Positions 32,509 through 44,090 of a DNA stretch of 64,000 nt are shown here, one piece after another. Location of the stretch: the NCBI GenBank assembly GCA_021292105.1, contig CM037857.1, positions 41,963,383-42,027,382 of the forward strand, written 5' to 3'. The first letter of the stretch is position 1. Each line of letters opens with the position of its first letter. The position numbers and the translations under genes are program-made. The notes under the pieces were generated by a model. It worked only from the letters and a program-made list of their open reading frames with translations, was not told where the DNA came from and searched no databases. This DNA comes from Anadara kagoshimensis (lineage: Eukaryota > Mollusca > Bivalvia > Arcoida > Arcidae).

Positions 32509-33455
32509 TCAATATATTACACTGCAGACGCTGCGATTCGGATGTGTAGGTTTAAGATCTATCATCAAGTAGCCATACGGTTTGGCGGTAGCTTCCTCAA
32601 ATTTGTCTAATAAATAATTGGCTTTTCCAGGGTACATTTGTTGCCAAAGTCATGACTTGTTGTTTATCTATGGATTTTTAAACAAAATGAGATAATGGCA
32701 GTTTCTTCTTTGCGTCGGATCTTTGTTGAAATACAAATTCTGGTTAATAGCAATGATTGATAGGTTTCTATGGTGACTTCCTTCGGTAAATAAATCGTTA
32801 ATTCTAGCATCTTTGACTGACATGAGGTCGTCTAGTACAATGAGATTCCTCACTTTAGGATCTAAAAAGCTGTCCTTATCCAAATCTAATGGTATCCCTC
32901 GGATAAACTCGACTGCTGGATACGCCGTATTTTTGATGACATCATATAATGGTTGCCATCGTCTGTAAAGCCAAAGGATTCTCTCTGGTGGCGGACTTAT
33001 CCTAAAGTGATTCTGTTGTAACAATGTTTTGACGAGGAAAGTTTTGCCACAAGACGTGGGGCCTGAACATATAGCCGTAAATGGATGAAGAAATTTAAAC
33101 TCGGGGAGCTGTCCCTGTTGGTGTGATGGCGGCGGCGGTGGTGGTAACTGCGGCGGCGGCAACTGCGGTAACTGCGGCGGCGGCAACTGTGGCTGTAACT
33201 GCGGCGGCGGCAACTGCGGTGGTAACTGCGGCGGCGGCGGCAACTGCGGTGGTAACTGCGGCGGCGGCGGCAACTGCGGTGGTAACTGCGGCGGTGGTGG
33301 CGGCAACTGCGGTGGTAACTGCGGCGGTGGTGGCGGCAACTGCGGTGGTAACTGCGCGGTGGTGGTGATGATATACTGTGTTTAAGTCTCATGTGTCGTA
33401 ACATTACATCTCTTCTTGAGAGATAAACACCGCAAACGGGGCATTGGTTTGACAT
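32509..33455 (-). pseudogene. Polinton packaging ATPase (A32/FtsK-like) with N-terminal C2H2 finger, frameshifted
   Basis: Starts MSNQCPVCGVYLSRRDVML at 33455, one C2H2 finger (C-x2-C, H-x4-H in RHMRLKH). It then runs into a repetitive proline-rich linker (PPQLPPQLPPP type, about 33120-33360, strand bias GGC/GGT). A one-base break near 33357 separates the finger from the linker frame. The ATPase follows: Walker A GPTSCGKT at about 33060-33037, WLYRRWQPLYD, Walker B with NLIVLDDLM, and SIIAINQNLYF (sensor). After FKNP the frame breaks twice (about 32670 and 32610) before the conserved C-terminal QQVMTLATNVPW and PYGYLMIDLKP parts. A32-like ATPases pump DNA into capsids. Its presence without capsid genes is odd. 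The linker on the other strand gives a spurious Ala/Val open frame. Confidence 0.85.
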
Positions 33456-33501
33456 GTTTACACCTCGACTGTCAATAGTTAAATGAGAAAAATGACTGGT
33501 T

Positions 33502-36500
33502 TCACTCTTTATATATACGCCAGTGGCCATGTGCTAAGGTGTGTATTCCATCATCTAGTATGTATCGCTTGTCATCGTATGCAGATAGCGTTGTTTTATT
33601 TAGTTTTACTGTGTAAATAGCATGGCGGTCCGTTCTAAAAAGATGCATAGACTCCATCTGGGTTTCTCTGGAAAAGAGGCATTCTTTATACAGGTCATGA
33701 CGTAACTTTGATTCAATGACGGCTTTGCTGACTCCTTTGGCTGTCCTCTTTTCTTCATCGCCATAAATTAGGCTATACATTTTAGCTCTGAGACCTAGAA
33801 ATTCTTTTACAGGAACTGATGAAGTTTCGTCTTTCATTTTCCCAATGACTTTTTTATTGGTGATGTCATAGAGGGGATGTTTTTTCGGGTAACCACTAAA
33901 ATCGAATAGATCCTTGTCTACTTCCATATCCTGATAGATATCCTCTGTATTTACTTCATAACAAAGTGAATCTGTGTCTGTGAACAAAAGCTGTGCACGA
34001 TCATCATATTTCTTTTTTATGTAATTGTAATGAAAGTCATACATCAACACTTTTGATAACTCAAGAATGGAAAATCCGACATAAATGGGGCGGTTCAATA
34101 CCAACTTTTGTTTTTGTAACTCGACAGATGCAAGATCTTTGTTAAAAATTTTGAAAGATTTAAAACCGGGTTTCTTTGTAAGTTTATGAAGTCGTTTCTC
34201 CTGATGTACTAACTGGATATCAACCCTCTTTCTTAAGTTCTCCATGGTTTTTCCAAATACAGCGTTATTCATCAATTTGTAAAAGTCCTTCTCAAATTCG
34301 TTTTCTGCATTTTTTCTCATGTTTGTGTTAAAGTCAATGTACGATTTCAACCAGGTACTCTGCTTGAATGACAACACTCTATGTATTTTTTCAAGCCGCA
34401 TGCCAAGTGACAGGTAAAGCTGGAGATTCCGATAATGCACCACATATTTTTTCTTGTCATACAAATTGGGCACCAACTTGTTACAGCCTGTAAACTTTAA
34501 ACCAAGTTTCTCCACCAATTTTTCTTGGTAAGGTGATAGCATTTCTGGCTTAATGTTAAATGACTCCGGAGCCAAGGGATAGTCATTGTGTAGATCATGT
34601 AGTTCTGCTGGATATTCTAAATCTACTTCTAAAATGTATCCCGTCTCTCCATCTTCCGTTAATGAGGTATGTCAAGGTTACAGGCTTCCTCTCTACACAA
34701 CCATTGAAAATCGTGCGTTGGCAGAGACTGACTCATGGCCCAGCCATAAAGGTTATTTGCGTCCAGATAGATGATATGGTTTGATTCTTGACCTTCTGTA
34801 TAGTCATCAAGGTAGGTGTTGTTTGCTTTGGCATGACGTTTGGTGATGACGGCCATACCACCCCGTAGGCCTTTTTCAATGAATAAGTGCATATCAGGGT
34901 CCGTGAACAGTTCCAATTCTACGCCTGTCATTTTAAGTGCAGCTTGCCATGCAAGGCCCGGTGATGTGTAAAAGTGAGCAGGGTCTAGTTTATATATCTT
35001 CATACACAATTCTCTAAAATTTTCAAAGATGTCAGCCAAAAGATGAACGTCAGTTTCCATATACAGGTCATGGTATTGTCCAAGATTCTGTATGTGCAAA
35101 ACCTTCCAAACCGTTTCAGCATGTAAATACAGATCATCCGTTAATTGCCTTTCATTCAAATCATTATAAAAAGCATCTATTGGAGGGAGACACTCTTCTT
35201 CAAAACGCTTAGTTGAAGTCATGTATCGATATGGATACACACCCTTTTGGCTGAGCAGCTGCATTTTCATATGTTCATTTCCTGGATGTGTAGATTGTAT
35301 ATATGTTCTAAGATGATGAAATTTACTCAAATCTTCCTCGGCCAAGTTGTTGACGAGTTTTTCCAGTGAAGTGGACAAAAACTGAAAACTGTCGACGAAA
35401 TCTAATTTTCCAGTGAAAAAGAAATATATTTTTCGTGGTTCTGTGGAATGCAGTTTATTTTCTTATGCTTTATTTTACCAATGGCTTCCATTATGAGATG
35501 TGCATCATACCCTCGTAAGTTGTGGAAAAATATAGGAATTCTCTCTCTTTGTTTAAGGTTTAAATTGCATGTATTGTGTGCAGCACCCCGATACTTTCCG
35601 GTCACGTGACAATGATCGCGAACGGCATCGCCATTTAATTCTCTTTTACATATATGACAGTGTGTGGCATTTTCAAAATCATGTATGTCTTTTTCTGTCA
35701 TCTCCATAGGTTTTGTTACGTAGTACTCCGAGCAATCGCTCTTCTAACTGTACCATATGTTCTATGAACACATCGGCAGCATTTAAACCTCTATATGTCA
35801 CGTGGTTTTCTGTTAGCTCCTCTGTCAAACCCACAACTTTATAGGTGAAACCAGAAGGTACATGCTTTGCCAACTTGATGGTTGAAGACTTTTCTGGGTT
35901 AGGTTGGCATCCGTATTGTCTCTCCAAAATACATTCAAAATCGGCATAGACTACGAATGGTACTTTTAGTTGTTTCGATACATCTGTATACTTTAACACT
36001 GCATCTTCGTCGCATGGCATCTCAATCCTTTGTGCGCCATGAACTTCACAGTACGGTAAATGCCTTTCAAGAAGCTTCTTTTGGTAAATCCATGCAGGCA
36101 ATAGTGACAGTAATGGTATTGATTTCTGTCATTGTGTTGGTCAGACAGCAATCTGTTAAAGTTTTTGATCCAGCAATAATGATATGATTCCCCTTTAGTG
36201 ATAACAATCAGATTGACGTGTCTTATCCCCCTTTGTTTTGTAATATGGAGTGGGTATACTTCCTGTTTCTCATAACCGAAGACGTTACGGATATATTGTT
36301 TTTCTTTTCAAATTAGTGACATCTGCAACTCGCATAGGGAAGGATATATCTGTAAAATCCAACATGTCTTGATATTGTATATACTTTGAAACGCGTGTGC
36401 GTGTTTTCCTGTAGGATGAAGTGCTGCTAAAATGGACCACATAAAACATTTCTGATCAGTGTTTTGGACATTTAAAATAGCCTTCTTATTGGCAAGCTTG

Positions 36501-37228
36501 GCCGGTAGAGGTATGTAGTTCGAACCCGTCAATGGTTGATAAGTCACTATGTGTATGTTGATACCCATAACTTTATCCATTGTCCAGTTACTTCCCTCAC
36601 GTTGAAATTCTAGAAGGGAAGTAAGCATCTTCTTAATACTCTCCATAACTGCTTCTTGTATATCTTCAAATTTGAGCACAATGTGACATCTGCCGTGAAA
36701 ATGGGGTTCCATAACTTCAACTTGTTCCCCTTTAATTTTTCTGAATCTCATATGTAATGTGAGATAAAATTTAATACTTTTTCTCTTCTGTACTGCTTCT
36801 TTCAACATAGATTCTATTTTGCCCTCTTGGGATTTGAGGAATGACATTGGGTTGAATTGTGTTTTACCTCTTGCTGGTATAGTAATTTTTTTAAGATTAC
36901 CATCAATGGCTTCTTCTTCAGAAATGCAATCAGAGTCTTCATCTGTAGCCCTTTCGTCTGACTTCGGAGTAGTTTCTTCTTGTGGTTCAATCATTGCTTC
37001 ATCTGTTGGGTTTCTCACTGCACCACCTATCTGACTGACATGTCTCTTTAAATGTCGTTTTAAACTATCGGTTCTGTTAAACTCTAATAAACAGGTTGGA
37101 CACTTCAGACTGGGACCATTTCCATGGATGGATCGAATATGTCTTGTTAAATGCTGCTTCTGTTGAAAACACTTCCCACATCTATCACACTTAAAATGAA
37201 TCTTACACTTTTTCGGTTGTGGTTCCAT
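33502..37228 (-). pseudogene. Polinton protein-primed DNA polymerase B with N-terminal zinc fingers, frameshifted
   Basis: One gene broken into at least five open segments (37228-36308, 36101-35679, 35707-35402, 35378-34659, 34575-33502). The N-terminus has two C2H2 fingers (CDRCGKCFQQKQHLTRH and CPTCLLEFNRTDSLKRH), an acidic linker, then the conserved PLPAKLANKKAILNV and FMWSILAALHP blocks. Exonuclease motifs: Exo I in VVYADFECIL (about 35954) and Exo II in FFHNLRGYDAHLI. Before Exo II an HNH-like CHICKRELNGDAVRDHCH zinc motif occurs. Polymerase motifs: A in YLDANNLYGWAM (about 34763), B in KLMNNAVFGKTMEN (about 34275), C in FTDTDSLCYEV (about 33980). The C-terminus ends in HTLAHGHWRIYKE. 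All catalytic motifs are present, but the breaks mean that no full enzyme is made from the sequence as given. This polymerase replicates the element with a protein primer at the TIRs. Confidence 0.92.
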
Positions 37229-37259
37229 TTTGAAACTATATTTCCCTTTTTCACGTTAT

Positions 37260-38221
37260 GCTGAAATTAAAAGATTATTATGAGCTTATTATAGTTTATG
37301 GAATCTTCTAGAACTTAGCTAATAAATATATTTATTAATTTGCTGAGGAAAGTCTTGTTTTTAAATAAGTTCATTAGGTCAACAATATAATTGGACCTAG
37401 ATGTTTTTATGTCTAACATGTTTATATTCGTGGTTTGTGAACCTTAACGGACGCGTTAAATTACACACACGTATACAGCTGATACATCGTTTTGATAACA
37501 GGTATTTTGTTTAGGCAGTGTAAGGATAACATTTAACAAAATCATACCACAATGTTACATAAAGTCGCCTCTCTGCTTTTCATGTGTGTCCTCCATATAA
37601 GTCAACTCAATAATGATAAAAATTTGAAAGTTACTATCTCTTTATATATATGTAACGCTAGGAAATTTTAGGGGAATCTCCTTTATTACACACTTGTTTC
37701 ATCTCGTTAACAGCCTTGAATGTTCTAGAACGCTGGTTATTAGGTCGCGTGTGACCACGCACCGTAACGATTGCCTTATCGAGAGTTCATATATTAAATT
37801 ATGCTAATTCAATCTTAGGGTTTTCTATAACAGGCACTGTGATAATATTTAACAAAGATCATACCACAATATTTCTATGTTTACACTTCTTCTCTTCTTT
37901 ACATACATCCGCCTTCCGCAAGAGTCAACTCAATAATGATTAAAATTTGAAAATTTACGGTCTTTATAAAGGTAACGCTAGGAAATTCTTAGGGGAATCC
38001 CCTTTATGTTTAACGTAACGGAAAGTCATGTATAGACTTGTTTAAAGAATGTTCTAGAATACTTCAGGTCGCGTGTGAGTATGCACCGTAACAATGTTTG
38101 TACAAACGTTTTGACTTTTGTAAATAAATAGTTGTAAATAAAACTGATCGCATTTGAAAACACTTGACTATACCGCACCGCTGGTTTTAAAGTTTGTCGT
38201 CTGCTATAGGTAAACCTATGG
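37260..38221 (-). promoter_or_regulatory. Polinton polB upstream region with 330-340 bp tandem duplication
   Basis: Two diverged copies follow each other (about 37490-37780 and 37825-38110). They share ATACCACAAT, GTCAACTCAATAATGAT, GGTAACGCTAGGAAATT, AGGGGAATC and GGTCGCGTGTGA with CACCGTAAC. The region lies between the right TIR and the polymerase start and encodes nothing visible, so it is a candidate promoter or origin-proximal region. Confidence 0.5.
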
Positions 38222-38449
38222 ATTTATGGATGATTAATTAAAAAGCACCTGCAAACCTATCTCCGTCCCACGCACCTGGAATTGACGGTTTCGGGTGATT
38301 AACTACAAAAATAAACACCCTTCACCTGCCTATACTATCTCCGTACCACGCACCGGGGTGGGACGGCTTCAGTGGGACAAGACTCCCAATATTAAAGTAA
38401 CGGGAAAAATCGACCGGAAGTGGGCCAGAACCCTGGTTTTTCCTCTACT
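38222..38449 (-). repeat. Polinton right terminal inverted repeat
   Basis: 228 bp, inverted copy of 29222-29449 with two or three base differences, ending at AGTAGAGG (minus strand) next to the ATCAAT duplication. Confidence 0.93.
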
Positions 38450-38529
38450 ATCAATGCCTTGACAGGTTATATGAAAGTGTAAAACAAGGGGCCAGAGTTT
38501 GTTAAAAGAAATACGCGGTTTTTGAAAAC

Positions 38530-38856
38530 TCGACAATTTACGGTTGAGGTTATCTACGATTTATTTTATGCGTGCACCAGGCGTGATAGTTCATAATTAT
38601 TCTAAGGCTACCAACGATCCAAGGTAAGATTATAAAAGCCGAGTTTCTATATTACTTGATTATTGTTTCGGCTGTAGATAGTTCAGCATTGTTCAAACCA
38701 AACAATATTCACCACAGTATTGTGTGACCGCGCGCTTTTTATGACATCTTGTATTTTGGATGATTATTAGTGGCCTTAGAATATAAATATCACGCCTGGT
38801 ACACGAATTTTTAAAAGGAAAATAAATCGTAGGAAACCTCAACCGTAAATTGTCGA
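38530..38856. mobile_element. MITE with about 85-bp inverted arms
   Basis: TCGACAATTTACGGTTGAGG, TACGATTTATTTT, ACCAGGCGTGATA and TTCTAAGGC occur in order on the left (38530-38608) and inverted on the right (38774-38856). The centre is non-coding. It lies 75 bp outside the Polinton. Confidence 0.7.
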
Positions 38857-39150
38857 TGCACATGAAGTTCCACCATTTATGATAATACTGTGATATTATG
38901 AAAATTTAATGTGACAATACGCCATGTGTTACACGGTAATATACTGTATGTAGTTGTATTCACGGTATCGTGACTCATTTTCGTTTCTTTCGCGGTCGAA
39001 AATATTCCGCGAAAATTTGTACCACGCGTAAAATAATGTTCTCGATCTTCATGATATCAGTTTCATAAATCCTCCGCAGAAGCTATGATTACATTCTGCG
39101 AAAAGGTGAAGCCGTGAAAAAAGTACAACTCTATATTGTGATTTGTTTGG
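38857..39150. other. Intergenic flank
   Basis: Contains TTCGCGGTCGAAAATATTCC and CATTCTGCGAAAAGGTG, inverted-like GCGAAAA motifs typical of small DNA repeats, but no complete element can be bounded. Confidence 0.35.
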
Positions 39151-39631
39151 AGATTAGAACAACATCGAAAAAGCCGACCACATTTGTACATAGACTAGCT
39201 CTCGTTATTCACAACTTTTCTCAACCTTTAGTCTTAATTTTTCCCCCGTTTTTTTTTTAATTTTATTTTTCATTTGAATTTTCTTTAAATTTTTTGTTAA
39301 TGGCTTTTATTTCTTTGTTTTCATTCAGCAATATATTTAGTTGTGTAGGTTTGTACAACATATATGTACCTATATTACAAAGGCCCAGTCTACTCTGTCA
39401 TTTTACCAATACTATGCTAGTGGTATAACTTAACATGCCAGTCTCAGCTCAGCAATACAGAGTAAGCACTGGCCTTTTTATAAATGGTACCACTATCAAT
39501 ATCTCCAGATGTGTACTTACAACTCATCCAATAAACATAATAATAGCAATTTTAATCTTAACACGTCGCCTTATTGTAATGTCTACAATAGGTGTATTTA
39601 GCTAACATGTTTACCTTTTTCTTTTTTTACA

Positions 39632-42600
39632 GTGTTTTCAATTTTATCATTACTTTTTATACTTATGTCGAGCGAGACTCTGAATGTACTCGTAAAAAAC
39701 TCCATTTACATAACACATTGTAGTGTAATTTCATGCCACTCTATTTTTACAACTTTATTGCGTAAAAAACTCATTTTTTATCATGTAATCTATTTATTAG
39801 AGTATGTATCATTATGTTATTTTGCATATATATGCATATTATTGTTATATGAATCTGGTGATGTAGAGAAAACCCTGGCCCTCTTTCTATCAACACGTCT
39901 AACGATTCCTCATTTTTTAGCCAATTCAGTACAAGCAAGTTCTTATCTTTTCTCCATTTAAACATACAAAGCATTTTGCCTAAAATTGACATAATAGGAT
40001 CAGAACTTAATGATATTGACATTTTAGCATTGACAGAAAGCTGGCTTCATCCCCTCATTCAGGCCGGACGAAGACATTCAACTTGACGGCTATTACAAAC
40101 CTTTTCGACATGACAGGATTGATCAAAACGGGGGAGGGGTCGGGACACGATTTATGTTAAGGAACGGACTGATCTTTATATCGACGGACTTGAATGTATA
40201 TGGCTTGAATTCTTGATTAAGGGTAAAACAATTTTATTTGGCACATTTTATAGACCACCTAATACTGGACAGGACACATGGGATAAAATTGCATTGAATC
40301 ATCAATAGACCGTGCAACAGACAGTTCTTTTGATTACTTTATCGTGACAGGAGACTTCAATGACGACCAATTAAAATCTTCCAAGACAAAAATCAAACAT
40401 ATACTTGATTGTCTTAGTTTAAAACAATAATAAAAGAACCTACACACTTTGACAAAAACACGTGCTCATTAATCGACCTCTTCATTATTGACAATGACGA
40501 TATAGTAGAATCTTGTGGTGTCGGAGAAACTTTTTACGACGTAATATTCGATACCACTGTCCTATATATCTGACTTTACGACTAGAAAAACCCAAACATA
40601 CTTGTATCAAAAGGAAGATATGGGACTATAAAAACGGCAACTTCCAATTATTCAGGGAAAAGCTACGTAACATCGACTTTAAGACCATAATAGACAGCAA
40701 TGACATTGACGTTGCAGCGGCCGATATTGCAACTTGCATTTTGACAGACGCCGACAAAACTATTCCTAGTAGTGACCATACGACAAAACGACAAACCATG
40801 GATGAGAAACGACATCAGACGACTTATTCGACAAAGAAAACGAGTCCATAATATAGCCAAAAAGTCTAACTCTCAAGGTCACTGGGCTAAATTCAGACTA
40901 TTAAGAAATCGTTGTGTCACTGCAATTAGGAACGCTAAGACTGACTATTACAAAAAACTTGCAGATAAACTAACCTCAAGCTCTATGACAAGTAAAAGTT
41001 GGTGGCATATTGCCAAAACGTTTTTGGGTAACCAAAATAAAAACGACACACTTCCTCCTTTGACACATAATAGGAAAATATATACGGACGAAACGGGCAA
41101 AGTTAACATTTTAAACGAATACTTCACTCAACAATCTACTGTAAATGACAGAAATATCGACACACCAGTTTTAACACCACTACCTCACATTATGGAAGAC
41201 TTCGTCATTACTTCTTCTGACGTCAAAGACGTTCTGTCATTACTCGATGTCTCCAAAGCTTCTGGTCCGGATTCATTGAGTCCTAGACTCTTAAAAAATG
41301 CCACTTCTGAACTATGTGAGCCACTATCTTATTTCTTTAACAAACTCTTAAATTTCCACACTTTTCCAACCCCTTGGAAATTGGCCAACATTGTACCCGT
41401 TTTTAAAAAAGGCGACCATTCTGCCGTATCTAATTACAGGCCTATCTCTCTTCTTAATGTACTTGGTAAAATAATGGAAAGGTGCGTACTTAAATATTTG
41501 CTTAATTATATCTACCAAAACAAGATTATCACAAGTTTTCAGTCGGGTTTTACTCAAGGAGATTCCACTGTTAATCAACTTCTTGCTATTTGTAATGAAA
41601 TAGGCTTAGCACTTGACCACGGTAAGGAAGTTAGACTAGTTTCTGTGACATTAGCAAGGCATTTGAGCGAGTGTGGCATAGAGGATTGCTTCTTAAAATG
41701 GAGTCGATTGGGATTAAGGGTAAATTGTTGCATTGGTTTCATAGTTATTTAAGTAATCGTCACCAGCGGGTTGTTTCAGATAATGTTTCCTCTTCCTGTT
41801 TACCCGTCACTGCTGGTGTTCCCCTGGGTTCCATCCTAGGGCCCATTCTTTTTCTCATTTACATTAATGATATAGTTGCTGACATTGGAAGCAGTATTAG
41901 ACTATTTGCTGATGACACCTCACTTTATGTCAATGTTGAAAATCCACATAAATCGGCTGAGTACTTAAATTCTGATCTTTCCAAAATACATCTTTGGTCT
42001 CAAAGGTGGCTTGTTTCTTTCAATCCTAAAAAAACTGAATCTATGATCATTTCCAAAAAAGCTGTTAAACCTTTTCACCCTGCCTTATATATGAATGAAA
42101 CTCTAGTTCAAGAAGTTGATTCACACAAACACCTTGGAGTGATATTTTCATCCGACGGTACTTGGAAATTGCATGCTGATGAATTATTATCTAAAGTTAA
42201 CTCTAGACTTTCAGTACTGAAAAAATTGAAATTCAAACTCGACCGCCTTTCTCTTGAAATTCTTTATCTTAGCTTCATAAGACCTCTAATGGAATACGGA
42301 GACGTCATCTGGGACAACCTGACAGACGAATATACAAAAAAAAATTAGAACGAGCAAATATTGAAGCAGCTAGAATAGTAACTGGGGCAACCAAATTAAC
42401 TAGTTTAAATTTATTATATCAAGATGTGGGGTGGGAAACACTAGAAACGAGAAGGAAAAAACATAGATTAATTCAATTTTTTAAGATGTATCACAGGCAA
42501 TCCCCTACTTATCTATCGCAAATGATTCCACCTACAAGCTCAGAAATTCACCAATATAACACCCGTTCATCTCAGTGAAAACTTAGAAACTATATTATGC

Positions 42601-42905
42601 AGAACAGACTATTATTATAAATCATTTCTTCCTTCAACAATTAGAGATTGGAATAACATCCCAGTCTCAGTCAGAAACAGTTCGCTTAACATTTTTAAAT
42701 CTTTCTTAAACCAGAAAATACATATTCCAAATTTTTTTACACAGGTAGACGCATAGGACAAATACATCACACCAGACTTAGGTTTAACTGTAGTTCACTA
42801 AATCATCATTTATATAGTAAAAACCTCGTTGATAGTCCCAATTGCGCATGCGGTCAATTTGAAACTACAAAACATTTTCTTTTACACTGTAACTTGTACA
42901 CTCAT
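39632..42905 (+). pseudogene. LINE polyprotein (APE endonuclease and reverse transcriptase), frameshifted
   Basis: The coding region is broken in several frames. Endonuclease pieces from about 39950: HLNIQSILPK, LALTESWLHP (catalytic Glu), GTFYRPPNTGQ at about 40240, IVTGDFNDDQ at about 40345, and SLIDLFIIDN at about 40470. The RT is in two frames, 40772-41752 and 41671-42348: SKASGPDSLSPRLLK, WKLANIVPVFKKGD, NYRPISLLNVLGKIMER, FQSGFTQGDSTVNQL, then after a shift near 41640 FCDISKAFERVWH, AGVPLGSILGPILF and the catalytic LFADDTSLY. The C-terminal zinc-like part (CACGQFETTKHFLLHC) is near 42845-42895. At least five frame breaks mean that it is inactive as given. It would reverse-transcribe its own RNA at a nicked target. 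Confidence 0.88.
39860..39882 (+). other. 2A-like ribosome-skipping motif in the LINE, one base short
   Basis: The bases encode the 2A core D-V-E-x-N-P-G-P if one base is allowed for after GATGTAGAG: GAT GTA GAG, then AAAACCCTGGCCCT (23 nt where 24 are needed). Upstream the frame reads ILLLYESG, matching the hydrophobic-then-SG context of 2A motifs; downstream, in the NPGP frame, the endonuclease begins within about 25 residues. Confidence 0.75.
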
Positions 42906-43153
42906 ATAAGAAATACTACTATTCATACCATAAACGTCTCTTAAGATCTTGACATATTGTTATTTGGAAATCACAACCTGGCCCCTGCCGAAAACAATGA
43001 TATTTCATCAAACTTCAAAAGTACATTCTTTTATCAAAGAGATTTTCCGTTTAAAACAATTATTATTTTACATTATGAAACTTCACATACTAGTATATGT
43101 CAAAATTGTATTCTGGAATTTTCATTTCTCTTTTATAAATTATAACCTACACA

Positions 43154-43177
43154 CTTTATTTATTTATTTATTTATTT

Positions 43178-43244
<67 letters not shown>

Positions 43245-43246
43245 TA
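43154..43246. repeat. (TTTA)n microsatellite
   Basis: About 23 near-perfect TTTA units in the 3' part of the LINE region. Confidence 0.95.
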
Positions 43247-44090
43247 AACCACCCATTATTTATTATTAAAGTAATTAAGTTATCCAATTGTTCAATAATT
43301 CATCTATTTAGTTACAAAACTATATATGGTTTTTTTCTGTGACATGCAAAATATTGTAATATTATAATTGTCTAGGAAACCGGTTTATATAAGAGTTTAC
43401 TCTTGTTCCGGGATCCTCTTTATATTATTTATTTGTAAATTGTACTTGAAACATAAATGAAATATTGTTTAAACTAACATCGAAAAAGCTGTATTCTTTA
43501 CTGTAATTACCTTATTTATACTTTCACTCCGCCCCTTTCACTCCTGTTTTTGGTATCGCTGCAAATGTCAGAAAATGACGCTAATATAATTTACATAGCG
43601 ATATCGAAGGCGATAATAAAAAGTTTTAATATGAAGTCAATGGATAGTAGATTAGACAACGGTTACAACAGGCCACGTTATTTAACGGCATGGGCTTGTT
43701 TTCACGATGCAAAAAACTATGATTTCACACGCTAACCCCATGAAAATCTATAAAAACCGAGAGACCAATTGGTTGTGAACAGACTTTTTATCAGAGATTA
43801 GAACAACATCGAAAAAGGTGTATTCTTTACTTATTTATACTTATTTATACTTTCACAATTTTATATTATTATTATTATTTTTTTTATTTATTTATTTTTT
43901 TTTTTTTTGACAACTTCTCTTTCTTTATCTGTTGAGTGTTCATTATTTGTACCGTCTGAAAAACGTGCACTTTGTAACAGTAAACGAAACTAGAACACGA
44001 AACAACAACAATATATGACTGAAGAAATTGACAAACACGAACAAAACAACAAACACGGTGCAACTTTGGATACGCACGGGCACTAACCTA

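Larger units (their letters stand above)
29216..38455 (-). mobile_element. Polinton/Maverick element, compact, coding strand minus
   Basis: A 9,228-bp element (29222-38449) begins AGTAGAGG at both ends. It has 228-bp terminal inverted repeats with only two or three differences and is flanked by the 6-bp duplication ATCAAT (29216-29221, 38450-38455). A 5'-AG end and 6-bp duplication are the hallmark of Polintons. In coding order it carries: protein-primed DNA polymerase B with zinc fingers (37228-33502), A32-like packaging ATPase with zinc finger (33455-32509), an unrecognised zinc-finger/charged protein (32392-31764), and a chromodomain integrase (31702-30235). Known Polintons are usually 15-20 kb and add a cysteine protease and major and minor capsid genes; I see none of these and there is no room for them. 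All recognised genes except the unknown one have several frame breaks. Confidence 0.92.
39174..43794 (+). mobile_element. LINE (non-LTR retrotransposon) with 2A-like motif, endonuclease and RT
   Basis: An endonuclease/reverse-transcriptase LINE on the plus strand. A perfect 23-bp direct repeat (AGATTAGAACAACATCGAAA plus AAG) lies at 39151-39173 and 43795-43817 and may be its target duplication, which would make the unit 4.6 kb. Order: hydrophobic N-terminal region, 2A-like motif (39860-39882), APE endonuclease, RT, C-terminal Cys/His motif, 3' region with (TTTA)n at 43154-43246. The clade is not certain; I favour the CR1/L2/Jockey group. A second partial block (ACATCGAAAAAGCTGTATTC) at 43478 near the 3' end shows local duplication, so the 3' boundary is uncertain. 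Confidence 0.8.

Noticed and set aside
33123..33368. Ala/Val/Thr-rich plus-strand open frame
   Set aside because: It is the antisense of the proline-rich linker of the Polinton ATPase; low complexity only.
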